Below are positions 8,677 through 17,710 of a DNA stretch of 64,000 nt, piece after piece. Location: positions 434,001 to 498,000 of the forward strand of contig NZ_BPQD01000003.1 of the NCBI RefSeq assembly GCF_022179065.1. The letters run 5' to 3'. The notes beneath the pieces were generated by a model, which was given only the letters and a program-made list of their open reading frames with translations, did no database searches and was not told where the DNA came from. Made by a program: the position numbers and the translations under genes. The DNA comes from Methylobacterium adhaesivum. Lineage in GTDB: Bacteria; Pseudomonadota; Alphaproteobacteria; Rhizobiales; Beijerinckiaceae. Every line of letters starts with the position of its first letter. Position 1 is the stretch's first letter.

Positions 8677-9561
8677 GTGAGCCGCCTCATGTCGCTCCTC
8701 GAGATCGCACGCGTCGCCGCCCAGCGCTTCATCGCCCATGACGGCTGGGCCATCGCGAGTCATATCGCGCTCTCGATCCTCATCGCCCTGTTTCCGTTCC
8801 TCATCCTGCTCGCGGCTTTGGCGGGCCTGTTCGGCACCAAGTCACTGGCCGACGAGGCGGGCGTGCTCATCTTCGACGCGTGGCCGCGCGAAATCGCCAA
8901 GCCCGTGGTCAACGAGATGCATCGGGTGCTGACAGAGCAGCGTGGCGGCGTCCTCACCGTCGGCGCGGTGCTGGCCCTGTACTTCTCCTCGGCGGGTGTC
9001 GAGAGCCTGCGGGTCGGGCTCAACCGCGCCTATGGCCTGCGCGAGCAACGGCCGTGGTGGCTCACGCGGCTCGAATCCATCGCCTACGTGATCTGCGGCG
9101 CCTTCGCGATGCTGGCCTTCGCCCTCCTCGTGGTCCTCGGGCCCCTGATCTGGCGCAACGTCCTCTACGTCGCCCCCGGCCTCGAACCCTTGAGCCTGAC
9201 GGTGGCCATCGGGCGCATCGGCATCACCGCCGTCCTTCTGGTGAGCGTGCTGACCATCGCCCACAAGTTCGTCGCCACCGGCCGGCGCTCGATCCTCGCG
9301 GTGATTCCCGGGGTCGCGGTGACGCTGGGGCTGTGGTTCCTCGCCGGCCTCGGCTTCGGCTACTACCTCGATCGTTTCTCGAACGCCTACGCCTCGACCT
9401 ACGGGAGTCTGGCCACCGCCATGGTGGCCCTGGTGTTTCTCTACTGGCTCGCCGCGATGTTTCTGTTCGGCGGCGAGATCAATGGCACCGTCATTGCAGC
9501 GCGGCGGGTCCGGCTCCAGGCGCGGATGCGGGAGAAGCAGGCGCGGGCGCACGGGCTCTGA
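8677..9561 (+). CDS. YihY/BrkB-family inner-membrane protein
   Basis: 294 residues, six predicted membrane helices. It opens with the family pattern DGWAIASHIALSILIALFPF and closes with YGSLATAMVALVFLYWLAAM plus FGGEINGTVIAAR. The family was once annotated as ribonuclease BN, which is a misassignment; its real function is unknown, with transport or envelope roles suggested. GTG 8677 is used because AGGAG lies 12 nt upstream; ATG 8689 is the alternative. The C-terminal tail is rich in Arg and Ala. Confidence 0.85.
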   Translation: MSRLMSLLEIARVAAQRFIAHDGWAIASHIALSILIALFPFLILLAALAGLFGTKSLADEAGVLIFDAWPREIAKPVVNEMHRVLTEQRGGVLTVGAVLALYFSSAGVESLRVGLNRAYGLREQRPWWLTRLESIAYVICGAFAMLAFALLVVLGPLIWRNVLYVAPGLEPLSLTVAIGRIGITAVLLVSVLTIAHKFVATGRRSILAVIPGVAVTLGLWFLAGLGFGYYLDRFSNAYASTYGSLATAMVALVFLYWLAAMFLFGGEINGTVIAARRVRLQARMREKQARAHGL

Positions 9562-9781
9562 AGGCCGCTCGAGGAGACCCCCGTCGCCGCCGCGTTCCCT
9601 CCCGGGCCGGCGGCGCGGTGGATGTCCCGGGAGCGGCACCGGAGGCCGGCGTTGTCACCGCCCGCTTCATCGGCGCGCAGGGGGCGCAAACACGGGGCGT
9701 GTGGCCTTCCCGGTCTAGTCTCGCCCGCGAGGGGCGGGCATAGGCGGAGGGCGGCGCGATGACCGGCCGGAGAGGGCTCCC

Positions 9782-10603
9782 ATGCGGATCAGGTTCGGCT
9801 GCGAGATGGGGTACGAGTTCGCCCATCCGACCCCGCTGATCGCCCGACTCAACGCCTATCCGGCCAAGGGTCTCGCCGCGATTCCCCCCGATCGGTTGCA
9901 AGTGGACCCGCCGGTTCCGGTGAAGACGTTTCGGGACGTGTTCGGCAATCGCGCCGTCCGGTTCGTCGCCCCGGCCGGAGCGGTCGTGCTCCGGGTCCGG
10001 GCCGAAATTCCGGACGATGGCGGCCTCGATCCGGTGGTGCCGTACGCTGTGGAGCATGCCATCGAGGACCTGCCCGAGGAGGCCCTGCCCTTCCTCGTGG
10101 CGAGCCGCTACTGCGAATCCGATCTTCTCTCGAACGAAGCGTGGGACCGGTTCGGCCACGTGGCGCCGGGTTGGGCCCGGGCGCAGGCGGTCTGCGACTT
10201 CGTCCACGCGCACATCACCTTCGGGTACGCCTTCTCGCATGTGGACCGCACGGCGGCCGATGCGCTCGCGGGCGGGCGCGGGGTGTGCCGGGACTACGCC
10301 CACCTGTTCGTGGCGTTCTGCCGGGCGCTCAATATCCCGACCCGCTACTGCACCGGCTATCTCAGCTTCATCGGCGAGCCCGAGCCGCACGGGCCGGGGG
10401 ATTTCGCCGCCTGGACGGAATGCTACCTCGGCGGGGCCTGGCACGTGTTCGACCCGCGCAACAACGCGCCCCGCCGGGGCCGCATCCTCGTGGCGCGGGG
10501 CCGGGACGCTGCGGACGTGCCGCTGACCCACACCTTCGGCCCCAACCGCCTGACGAAGTTCCGGGTCTGGGCCGAGGACGCGACGCTGCCGCATCAGGAA
10601 TAG
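9782..10603 (+). CDS. Transglutaminase-like protein, catalytic His position replaced
   Basis: 273 residues. Residues 1-130 are a beta-rich N-terminal domain (MRIRFGCEMGYEFAHPTPLI). A papain-fold transglutaminase core follows, with the nucleophile Cys in GGRGVCRDYAHLF. Where related proteins have the catalytic His in a D-F-H-A-W context, this one reads GDFAAWTECYLGG, so His is replaced by Ala; the later FDPRNN Asp is kept. It therefore may not be a classical protease or transglutaminase and may act as a binding domain or use another residue. ATG 9782 is close to the start of the conserved N-domain. No operon partner. Confidence 0.82.
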   Translation: MRIRFGCEMGYEFAHPTPLIARLNAYPAKGLAAIPPDRLQVDPPVPVKTFRDVFGNRAVRFVAPAGAVVLRVRAEIPDDGGLDPVVPYAVEHAIEDLPEEALPFLVASRYCESDLLSNEAWDRFGHVAPGWARAQAVCDFVHAHITFGYAFSHVDRTAADALAGGRGVCRDYAHLFVAFCRALNIPTRYCTGYLSFIGEPEPHGPGDFAAWTECYLGGAWHVFDPRNNAPRRGRILVARGRDAADVPLTHTFGPNRLTKFRVWAEDATLPHQE

Positions 10604-10663
10604 GGCTTCGGCGCAACGTTTCGAAAGCCGGACGGGACGATGCCGGCAAGCGGGTCCATCCCT

Positions 10664-10695
10664 TAAAAAACCCTCCCCCTTTGACGGGGGAGGGT
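10664..10695 (-). terminator. Rho-independent terminator of the glucan exporter gene
   Basis: Stem arms 10670-10679 and 10686-10695 pair perfectly around a 6-nt loop. Read on the minus strand, the hairpin is followed by six T residues (plus-strand A 10664-10669). It starts six bases after the stop of the leftward ABC gene. It may also stop rightward transcription from the transglutaminase-like gene. Confidence 0.88.
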
Positions 10696-10701
10696 CGGGG
10701 A

Positions 10702-12477
10702 TCACGCCGCGAGGGCGAGGTCCACCGGCTCCTCGGAGGCCATGAACTGGGCCCGGGCGAGGTCGGCGAAGCGGCCGTTCTCCGCCACGAGGTCGTCGAA
10801 GGTGCCCGCCTCGACGATCCGGCCCTCGTGGAAGACGAGGATGCGGTCGGCGTTGCGGATCGTGGCCAAGCGGTGGGCGATCACGAAGGTGGTGCGGCCC
10901 TCCATCACGGTCTCCAGGGCACCCTGGAGCTTGCGCTCGGTGGTGGCGTCCAGCGCCGAGGTCGCCTCGTCGAGGATGAGCACGGGCGGGTTCTTCAACA
11001 GCGCCCGGGCGATGGAGAGGCGCTGGCGCTCGCCGCCGGAGAGCGAACGGCCGCGCTCGCCGATCACCGTGTCGAGGCCGTCGGCCTGACGGGCCATGAA
11101 CTCCGTGGCCTGAGCGCGCTCCAGGGCGTCGAGCATCTCGGCGTCGGTGGCGTCCGGCCGGCCGACGAGGAGGTTCTCGCGGATGGAGCGGGCGAACAGC
11201 ATGGGCTCCTGGAACACCACGCCGATGTTGTGGCGCAGGGACGACAGGCCGATGTCGCGGATGTCGGTGCCGTCGATGCGGATGGCGCCGTGGTCGGGAT
11301 CGAAGGCGCGGTGCAGGAGGCCGAGCGTCGTCGACTTGCCCGAGCCCGTGGTGCCCACCAGGGCGACGGTCTCGCCGGCCCGCGCCGTGAAGGAGACATC
11401 CTCCAGGGCCTTGCGGCGGGCATTGTAGGAGAAGCCGACGCCCTCGAAGGACACGGTGCCGTCGAAGCGGGCGACCTGGGTGGCGCCGGGGCGATCGTGC
11501 ACGGCGGGGGCCGTGTCGAGGATCTCGAAATACTCGGCGATCTTCGGCATCTGCTGGAACAGGCCGTTGATGCAGGTGGCGACCTGATCGAGGCGCGACA
11601 CCAGCATGGTGGCGAGACTCATGAACGCCACGACCTCGCCGACGCTGGCCTGGCCGTGCTGGTGGAGCGCGATGCCGGTGATGAAGATCGCCGTCATGGT
11701 GAGCGTCGCGGAGGCGCGGGTGGCGACGTTGGCCAGAGCCCACCACGACAGCACCGGGATCTGGGCGGCCAGCAGGTTGCGGATGATGCCGTGCATCGCC
11801 TCCTTCTCGGCCTTGGCGCGGGTGAAGGACTGGATAACGGCGACGTTGCCGAGGGCGTCCGAGGCGTGGGCGGCGAGCCCCGACTGATACGCTTCGACCC
11901 GGCCCTGCAGGGTCTCGGTGCGGCGCATGACCAGGGTGGTGAGCACGGTGAAGGCCGTGACGAGGACGACCAGGATCGAGCCGAGCTGCCAGTTCACGAA
12001 CAGGGTCATGGGCAGGAGGACGGCCAGCGACACGAAGGCGACGAAATGGTCGCGGAAGAAGCCGAGCCACAGCCAGAACATGCCGTTCGAACCTTCCAGC
12101 ATCGCCTTGAGGACGCGGCCGGAATGGTTCGTGGAATGAAAGGCGAGCGGCAGTTCGAGGACGTGCTCGAAGTAGTTCGCCATGGACGACAGGCGGTTGC
12201 GGTGGGCCAGCCGGTCGGCGTGGAGCGCGATGGTAACGCCCGCCGCGATGGTGAACAGACCGAAGGCCACCCAGGCGCCGATGAGGGGCGCCAGCGTCGC
12301 GAAGGCGTCGGCGCGGGCGGTGAGATGCGTGAGCTGGTCGATAATCCGGCCCATGAGCAGGGGCTCGGCGAAGGCGGCGACGGCGAGAGCGACGTTGGCG
12401 GCGGCCAGGACCGCCGCGAGGCGCTTGTCCGCCCCGAGGAGACCCATGACCCGAGCATAGAGACGAATCAACGACAT
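10702..12477 (-). CDS. ndvA: Cyclic beta-1,2-glucan exporter-type ABC transporter (NdvA/ChvA-like)
   Basis: Half-transporter of 591 residues: a six-helix membrane domain (residues 1-310) fused to an ATPase domain. The ATPase has Walker A GTTGSGKST, signature LSGGERQR, Walker B VLILDEATSALD and the H-loop FVIAHRL. The membrane domain begins MSLIRLYARVMGLLGADKRL and keeps the LPLAFHSTNHSGRVLKAML coupling region typical of NdvA/ChvA, which exports cyclic glucans to the periplasm for osmotic adaptation. ATG 12477 follows GGAGCG. The glucan synthase NdvB is not in the window, so the substrate is assigned by family resemblance. Confidence 0.82.
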   Translation of the reverse strand: MSLIRLYARVMGLLGADKRLAAVLAAANVALAVAAFAEPLLMGRIIDQLTHLTARADAFATLAPLIGAWVAFGLFTIAAGVTIALHADRLAHRNRLSSMANYFEHVLELPLAFHSTNHSGRVLKAMLEGSNGMFWLWLGFFRDHFVAFVSLAVLLPMTLFVNWQLGSILVVLVTAFTVLTTLVMRRTETLQGRVEAYQSGLAAHASDALGNVAVIQSFTRAKAEKEAMHGIIRNLLAAQIPVLSWWALANVATRASATLTMTAIFITGIALHQHGQASVGEVVAFMSLATMLVSRLDQVATCINGLFQQMPKIAEYFEILDTAPAVHDRPGATQVARFDGTVSFEGVGFSYNARRKALEDVSFTARAGETVALVGTTGSGKSTTLGLLHRAFDPDHGAIRIDGTDIRDIGLSSLRHNIGVVFQEPMLFARSIRENLLVGRPDATDAEMLDALERAQATEFMARQADGLDTVIGERGRSLSGGERQRLSIARALLKNPPVLILDEATSALDATTERKLQGALETVMEGRTTFVIAHRLATIRNADRILVFHEGRIVEAGTFDDLVAENGRFADLARAQFMASEEPVDLALAA

Positions 12478-12758
12478 GAGACCGTTCGCTCCGAGTGCCA
12501 AACCTGACGCGGCCCCGTTCCCGGGGTCGGTCGCGCCACGACACGTCTCCGGTTCGGCCTCACCCCGCGACGTGCGGAGCGGCCAACGCCTTGACGTGGC
12601 GGCGTTATGGCGGTCGCTCCCTGAACGGCGAATGACACGATCTTCACGCGTCGGCGAGGGCTTTTACGGTTCGTTCAACCTGATTCCTTAAATCTGGCCG
12701 CGACGCCTCGTCCCGCGGCGTCCTCGCGGCATCGAACGGCCGCCCAGGCTCGGTGATC

Positions 12759-13532
12759 ATGGACCTCGCAACTGGTATCGGCCTCCTCGGCGGCTTCGGC
12801 ACTGTCTTCGTGCTCATCATGATCGACGGCGGTAATTTCGCCGCGTACTTCGACAAGCACGCGGTGATCGTGATCTTCGGCGGCGCCACCGCCGCCACGA
12901 TGATCCGCTTCCCCTTCACCACCATCATGCACGGCCTGCCCATGGGCATGCGCTATGCTTTCTCGATGCGCGCCATCAAGCCGCGCGAGCTCATCGAGGA
13001 GATCACCAAGATCGCCGACGTGGTGCGCAAATCCGGCCCGATGGCCCTGGAGAGCATGGAGATCTCCGATCCGTTCCTGGCCCAGGGCGCCCGCTACATT
13101 GCCGACGGCTACGACCGCGAGTTCATCCGGGACACGATGGAGCGCGATCGCGACAACTTCCTCATGCACCTCGACGAGGGCTCGAAGATCTACCGCGCCT
13201 TCGGCGACTGCGCGCCGGCCTGGGGCATGATCGGCACGATTCTCGGCATGGTGACCATGTTCGCCAACATGTCGGATCCCTCGAAGCTCGGCCCCGCCAT
13301 GGCGACGGCGCTTCTCGCGACCCTTTACGGCGCGCTCATCGCCAACATGATCACCCTGCCCATCGCCGACAAGCTCCACCTCAAGCTCGAGGAAGAGGAC
13401 GTGTCGCGCTCCCTCATCATCGACGGCATCCTGCTCATCCGCGACGCGAAGAGCTCGTCCCTCGTCCGCGAGATGCTGGTCGCCTACCTGCCGCAGCACC
13501 ACCGCGACGAACTCGCGGCCGAAGCGGCCTGA
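12759..13532 (+). CDS. motA: Flagellar stator MotA (PomA-type)
   Basis: 257 residues, four membrane helices: ATGIGLLGGFGTVFVLIMI, VIVIFGGATAATMI, and two near WGMIGTILGMVTMF and MATALLATLYGALIANMITL. The cytoplasmic loop between helices 2 and 3 carries the charged residues that contact FliG. The NMSDPSKLGPAMATALL stretch is diagnostic for the PomA-type MotA branch. With MotB it forms the ion channel that drives rotation. ATG 12759 is used; GTG 12753 is in frame. It is 25 bp from motB in one operon, away from the main flagellar region. Confidence 0.92.
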   Translation: MDLATGIGLLGGFGTVFVLIMIDGGNFAAYFDKHAVIVIFGGATAATMIRFPFTTIMHGLPMGMRYAFSMRAIKPRELIEEITKIADVVRKSGPMALESMEISDPFLAQGARYIADGYDREFIRDTMERDRDNFLMHLDEGSKIYRAFGDCAPAWGMIGTILGMVTMFANMSDPSKLGPAMATALLATLYGALIANMITLPIADKLHLKLEEEDVSRSLIIDGILLIRDAKSSSLVREMLVAYLPQHHRDELAAEAA

Positions 13533-13557
13533 TCGGCCCGCAGAAGAGGACCACGCC

Positions 13558-14388
13558 ATGGCCAGGAAAAAGCGCGCCGCCCATGGGGGGCACGGCTGGT
13601 TCGTGACCTTCGCCGATCTCATGGCGCTGCTCATGAGTTTCTTCGTGATGATCGCCGCCTACTCGACTCAGGACCAGAAGAAGCTCCAGGCGGTCGCCGG
13701 CTCCATGCGCGAGGCCTTCGGTGTCAACAAGGATTCGCGCCTCGCGGGCCTCATCGAGAAGGAGGGCCTGCCGGCGGCCGACGCCGTCTTGAACAAGCGC
13801 GACATCCCGCCGGAGAAGGCCACCGACCGTCCCAAGACCGTGATGAAGGAAGTCACACCCGATGCCGGCCTGCCGGATTCCGGTGATCCGGCCGCGTTCG
13901 GTCTCGCCGCCGCCAGCCTGCGTCAGGCCCTGCAGGACATGCCGGACATCGCCGAGATCTCGAAGAACGTCATGATCATCCCCACCGCCAAGGGGCTCGA
14001 CATCGCCATCGTCGACCAGGATGGCGCGGCCATGTTCCCGGACGGATCGAGCCGGCCCAACGACAAGACCCGCCGCCTGCTCGAGCGTCTCGCGCCGACC
14101 CTGGTGAAGATGCCCAATCGCATCGCCATCTCGGGCTTCACCGCCACGGACCGCCCCGGCACCCGCGCCGCCGCGCCGCCTTGGGAGCTGTCGGCCAACC
14201 GCGCCATCTCCGTGCGCGAGATCCTCGCCTCGAATGGCGTGCCCGACGATCGCTTCGCCTCCGTCACGGGCAAGGCCGACACCGAACCGCTGTTTCCCGA
14301 CAACCCGTTCCAGGCCGCCAACCGCCGGGTGACGGTGACGCTCCTCTCCGAGGCCCCAGCCCTGCCGAAGTCGATGAAGTTCCCCTGA
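13558..14388 (+). CDS. motB: Flagellar stator MotB (OmpA-domain peptidoglycan anchor)
   Basis: 276 residues. A short basic N-terminus leads into one membrane helix, FADLMALLMSFFVMIAAYS, whose Asp20 is the conserved ion-binding residue. A roughly 120-residue linker and plug follow, then an OmpA-like peptidoglycan-binding domain (MPNRIAISGFTATD, ELSANRAISVREIL, FQAANRRVTVTL). It pairs with MotA to anchor the stator to the cell wall. Start ATG 13558 lies 25 bp after motA. A strong terminator follows at 14421. Confidence 0.93.
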   Translation: MARKKRAAHGGHGWFVTFADLMALLMSFFVMIAAYSTQDQKKLQAVAGSMREAFGVNKDSRLAGLIEKEGLPAADAVLNKRDIPPEKATDRPKTVMKEVTPDAGLPDSGDPAAFGLAAASLRQALQDMPDIAEISKNVMIIPTAKGLDIAIVDQDGAAMFPDGSSRPNDKTRRLLERLAPTLVKMPNRIAISGFTATDRPGTRAAAPPWELSANRAISVREILASNGVPDDRFASVTGKADTEPLFPDNPFQAANRRVTVTLLSEAPALPKSMKFP

Positions 14389-14420
14389 CGGGGGCGGGGC
14401 AAAAGAACCGATCGGATTCA

Positions 14421-14446
14421 GGGCGGGGGTCTCCCCCGCCCTTTTT
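14421..14446 (+). terminator. Rho-independent terminator after motAB
   Basis: GC-rich stem arms 14421-14429 and 14433-14441 pair perfectly around a 3-nt loop and are followed by five T residues. It begins 32 bp after the motB stop and closes the motAB unit. Confidence 0.92.
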
Positions 14447-14865
14447 CGTGCGCGAATGCCCGTCCGGCGTGTCACCGGCGCGGCGACATCATCCTTCCTT
14501 GCGCGGCGGCGCCCGGAGTTCACGCGCGATGCCCCTGAGATCCGTCTGGGATGCGGTTGCCGCTCTGTCGCGTGTAGTCGTTCCGAACAACGCACCGGCG
14601 GCGGTTCTCCGAAGCCTGGTTTTCGCATCGTCTTGCCCGAGGGTCGGAGGTTGCCTTTCATGGCGATGCTCCGAAACACTGCGACTGTCGCCGAGCCCGC
14701 GTCGAAACGACACCGCGCGACCGATCTTTCTCATGTGCGTGCCGAAGATGGTGGTCGGGCGTCTCGTGTGAGACTTCATTTACACATTGCACTGACTTTG
14801 AGACCGCTGCGGGAACCAATGGCGAGTGTTCGAATCCGGCAGCGTTTCTAGAGACTGGACGTCCC
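14447..14865. other. 419-bp intergenic region before the chemoreceptor gene
   Basis: No convincing gene is visible. Possible readings here are Arg-rich, have no domain, and are shadows of GC-rich sequence. The last 100 bp, which should hold the promoter of the chemoreceptor gene, are less GC-rich than the surroundings. I could not identify a clear sigma-28, sigma-54 or CtrA element. Confidence 0.5.
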
Positions 14866-16536
14866 ATGCGCGCATCCCTGAAAACCGTTCTCATCGTGAT
14901 TCTCGGATTGCTGGTCACTGGCATTGGCGCGCAGGGCGTGTTGGCCATTCGACAGCTCGGGACCATCGCCGAAGCGACGCAGAGCATCGGCGACAACTGG
15001 CTTCCGAGCGTGCGCGCCATCGAAGACGTGAAGTACGCTCTCACACGCCTGCGCCTCGTGGATGCCCGGTTCGCAATCGGGAAGGAGCCCATCGCCGAAC
15101 TCATGCGGGTCGGCGCGGATCGCAGCGAGAGCGTCGCCGCCACCCTGCGGGTCTACCAGCCCCTCGTGAGTTCGCCCAAGGAAGAGGCGCTCTACCGACA
15201 GTTCATGCGCGGGTACGACGCCTACAACCAGCTCCGAACCGAATTTTCCGCTGCCGCGATGACCGGCAATGCCGCCGGGATGTTCGCTGCGTTCGAGCGG
15301 TCGCGCTCCGTCTTCGGTGAGATGATCGATATCCTCGAGAAGGACGTCGAATTGAACTATGCCGGTGCGACGCAGGCTCAGGCCACGTCGCAAGCGGCGT
15401 ATCGCCGGGCGATCTGGCTCGCGGTGTCCGTCTGCGTCGGCGGGATCCTGCTCGGCCTCGGCGGCATCGTCTACGTCCTGCGCGGCGTGACCGGGCCCAT
15501 CACCCGCATCACCCGGACCATGCAGGCCATTTCGGGTGGCGATCTCATGACGCCGATCCCCCATGCCGACAGCCACAACGAGATCGGCTCCATGGCCGCC
15601 TCCCTCGCAACCTTCCGCGACGGCCTCGTCGAGGCCGAGGGGCTCCGGGCGGAGCAGAAGGCGGGCGAGGCCGCCGTCGAGACGCGGCGCAGGGCGGCGA
15701 TGCGGGAGATGGCCGACGCCTTCGAGGGCGCGGTCGGCGGCATCGTCGGGATGGTGGGCTCCTCCGCCACCGAGCTTCAGGCCACGGCTCAGACCATGAC
15801 GGCGACGGCGGCCCAGACCGCCTCGCAATCCGCCAGCGTCGCCTCCACCGCCGAAGAGGCCGCCATGAACGTCAACACAGTGGCCGCCGCCGCCGAGCAG
15901 CTCAGCGCCTCCGTCCTCGAGATCGGCCGTCAGGTCGTGGGCTCCGCCACCCTCGCTCAGGGTGCCGTGGTGCAGGCCGACCAGACCGCCGCTCTCGTCG
16001 AGACCCTGTCCCAGGCGGCCGCCCGCGTCGGCGACGTCGTCGGCCTCATCGCCACCATCGCGGGCCAGACCAACCTTCTTGCGCTCAACGCCACCATCGA
16101 GGCGGCGCGGGCCGGCGAGGCCGGTCGAGGCTTCGCCGTCGTCGCGGCCGAAGTGAAGGAACTCGCCAATCAGACCGCGAAGGCGACACAGGACATCTCG
16201 GGCCAGGTCGCCCAGATCCAGACGGCGACAGGCCAGGCCGTGTCGGCCATCGCCGACATCACCAGCCGCATCCGCGAGATCGACGGTGTCGCCACCTCCA
16301 TCGCGGCGGCGGTGGAGCAGCAAGGGGCGGCGACCCAGGAGATCGTCCGCAACGTCTCCGAGGCGGCAGCGGGTACGGGTGCGGTAACGAGCAACATCGC
16401 GGGCGTCGCCGAGGCAGCCGGCGAAACCGGTGCCGCGGCGAGCCAGGTGCTCGGCGCCGCCTCCGAGCTGTCACGCCAATCCGAGCATCTGCGCACGGAG
16501 GTCGGCCGCTTTCTCACGACCGTGCGCGCTGCCTGA
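14866..16536 (+). CDS. Methyl-accepting chemotaxis protein (4-helix-bundle sensor)
   Basis: 556 residues, typical inner-membrane receptor: membrane helix at about 7-29, a periplasmic four-helix-bundle ligand domain at 30-180, a second membrane helix near 182-206 ([21 protein letters not shown]), HAMP linker, then the signalling domain. The invariant hairpin tip that binds CheA/CheW is present: [20 protein letters not shown]. There is no C-terminal NWETF-type pentapeptide for methyltransferase docking. The ligand is unknown. It follows motAB after a terminator, so it is transcribed separately, but the context supports a motility role. Confidence 0.92.
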   Translation: MRASLKTVLIVILGLLVTGIGAQGVLAIRQLGTIAEATQSIGDNWLPSVRAIEDVKYALTRLRLVDARFAIGKEPIAELMRVGADRSESVAATLRVYQPLVSSPKEEALYRQFMRGYDAYNQLRTEFSAAAMTGNAAGMFAAFERSRSVFGEMIDILEKDVELNYAGATQAQATSQAAYRRAIWLAVSVCVGGILLGLGGIVYVLRGVTGPITRITRTMQAISGGDLMTPIPHADSHNEIGSMAASLATFRDGLVEAEGLRAEQKAGEAAVETRRRAAMREMADAFEGAVGGIVGMVGSSATELQATAQTMTATAAQTASQSASVASTAEEAAMNVNTVAAAAEQLSASVLEIGRQVVGSATLAQGAVVQADQTAALVETLSQAAARVGDVVGLIATIAGQTNLLALNATIEAARAGEAGRGFAVVAAEVKELANQTAKATQDISGQVAQIQTATGQAVSAIADITSRIREIDGVATSIAAAVEQQGAATQEIVRNVSEAAAGTGAVTSNIAGVAEAAGETGAAASQVLGAASELSRQSEHLRTEVGRFLTTVRAA

Positions 16537-16668
16537 CCGGATCGCCGCGCCGCGACGGGCAGTTCTCTCGGGAATCAAGGGCGGGGACCGGTGACATCGC
16601 CGGGCTCCGCCCGCCCCGAAGGAACAATCCCTTCGGGAATCCGCATCCGGGAACGCCTCAGCGCAGCG

Positions 16669-17076
16669 TCAGTCCAGGCAACGGGCGAAGAAGATCTGCC
16701 GAATCCGTTCCAGGGCCGCGAAGCCCTCGGCGCGGGGGTTGAGCAGTTCCGGCCCATCCGGGACACGACCGAAGAATCGGGTCGCCGGATCGACGACGAA
16801 GCCACGCTCGCCGAGATAGAGGCCGTCGCGGTTCTTCACGTTGACGGCTCCGCAGATCCACCCGCCGTCCACTGCGCGCAGGGACGTCACCTTGGGATCG
16901 AGGGCCTTGAAGCGCTCGGCCACGAGGTCGAGCACCAGGCGGGCATCCGCTTTCCCGATCTGCGCATCGGATCCGTCCTCGACGACCTGCGCCTGCGCCC
17001 CGACGGAGACGAGCAGAAGCAGGGCTGTGCAGGCGCCGGACCAGAGCGCGCTGCGCCCAGGCGCACGACGGGGCAT
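16669..17076 (-). CDS. Secreted hypothetical protein, coupled to the upstream small gene
   Basis: 135 residues with a clear Sec signal peptide (Arg-rich start, ACTALLLLVSVGAQA, then cleavage). The mature part of about 105 residues has three motifs: ADARLVLDLVAERFKAL, GGWICGAVNVKNRDGLYLG and RFFGRVPDGPELL. It contains two cysteines that could form a disulfide. I do not recognise the family. Its ATG overlaps the stop of the preceding gene as ATGA, so the two are translated together. The periplasmic location is inferred from the signal peptide. Confidence 0.7.
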   Translation of the reverse strand: MPRRAPGRSALWSGACTALLLLVSVGAQAQVVEDGSDAQIGKADARLVLDLVAERFKALDPKVTSLRAVDGGWICGAVNVKNRDGLYLGERGFVVDPATRFFGRVPDGPELLNPRAEGFAALERIRQIFFARCLD

Positions 17077-17282
17077 CAGGCGCGCGATGGGCCGCCGGTC
17101 CCGCTCCGGGCGGAGGACGGGGCTTCGGCGATGAGGATGTCGAGGGACCGGCGCACGATTTCCACGGCGTCGACACCCTTCGCCTCGGCTTCCGCCTGGA
17201 CCTGCGCCCGTTCCGCCGGCGCGAGGCCGTCGAGCAGAACCTGCGCGACCGCCACGGAGGCATCCTTGTGGTGTTCACTCAT
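17076..17282 (-). CDS. Small helical hypothetical protein
   Basis: 68 residues, cytoplasmic, predicted mainly helical: QVLLDGLAPAERAQVQAEAE followed by GVDAVEIVRRSLDILIAEAP. The layout is compatible with a ribbon-helix-helix-like or small adaptor protein, but I see no decisive motif. Its stop overlaps the start of the secreted protein (ATGA). Upstream lies an AT-rich inverted repeat (17323-17350) that could be an operator, possibly bound by this protein itself; that is speculation. Confidence 0.6.
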   Translation of the reverse strand: MSEHHKDASVAVAQVLLDGLAPAERAQVQAEAEAKGVDAVEIVRRSLDILIAEAPSSARSGTGGPSRA

Positions 17283-17322
17283 CTGGCACGGACCAATGGA
17301 TCAATTGCGCAACTGTCGGGGC

Positions 17323-17350
17323 AGTCTTAAGATAAATAAATCATAAGACT
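17323..17350. promoter_or_regulatory. AT-rich inverted repeat upstream of the coupled small genes
   Basis: Arms 17323-17333 and 17340-17350 match as inverted repeats at 10 of 11 positions, around a 6-nt A/T spacer. The nearest gene start (17282, leftward) is 41 bp away, a suitable distance for an operator. The patch is strongly AT-rich in a GC-rich window. Binding protein unknown. Confidence 0.5.
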
Positions 17351-17560
17351 AGTTCGCGGGCGCAAGGTATTGCGGGACGTTCGACCGCCAGGAACCACGT
17401 CGACGATCGCATCGTCAAGGGACCGTGTTCCGGGATGGATCGGTTCATCGGGGTGAGGACCGTATCGCCAGCGATCCGCGCGGTCGCGTTCCCGCCGTCA
17501 TCGCCCGGCCGTCGATGCGCGAGGATCGGAGCGCATCGTCTTCGCCTGGCGAGAACCAAC

Positions 17561-17597
17561 GAAAAGAGCCGCCGGGCGCGATGCCCGGCGGCTCTTT
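17561..17597 (-). terminator. Rho-independent terminator of recA
   Basis: Arms 17563-17577 and 17583-17597 pair perfectly (15 bp) around a 5-nt loop; on the minus strand a TTTTC run follows. It lies 114 bp beyond the recA stop. The stretch between (17598-17710) holds no gene that I can see. The other side, 17351-17560, also shows nothing beyond the inverted repeat at 17323-17350. Confidence 0.85.
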
Positions 17598-17710
17598 CAA
17601 TGTTTCGGACGCCGCGCGGGCGGTCCGGTCTCATCCCAATGCCTCGTCGCGTCCTCGGCGATGGCGGCGCCCGGGGGGCACGGCCATCGCCTGGATCGAC
17701 GGAGGCGGTC

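Noticed and set aside
9491-12544. 1017-codon open frame on the minus strand across several genes
   Set aside because: Low-complexity Arg/Pro/His-rich translation overlapping confirmed genes on both strands; caused by GC bias.
14456-14851. 131-codon frame before the chemoreceptor gene
   Set aside because: No domain, Arg-rich, no clear ribosome site; looks like intergenic DNA.
16615-16637. 8-bp inverted repeat downstream of the chemoreceptor and the secreted-protein gene
   Set aside because: Short, no U-tract and only moderate stability; not enough to call a terminator.
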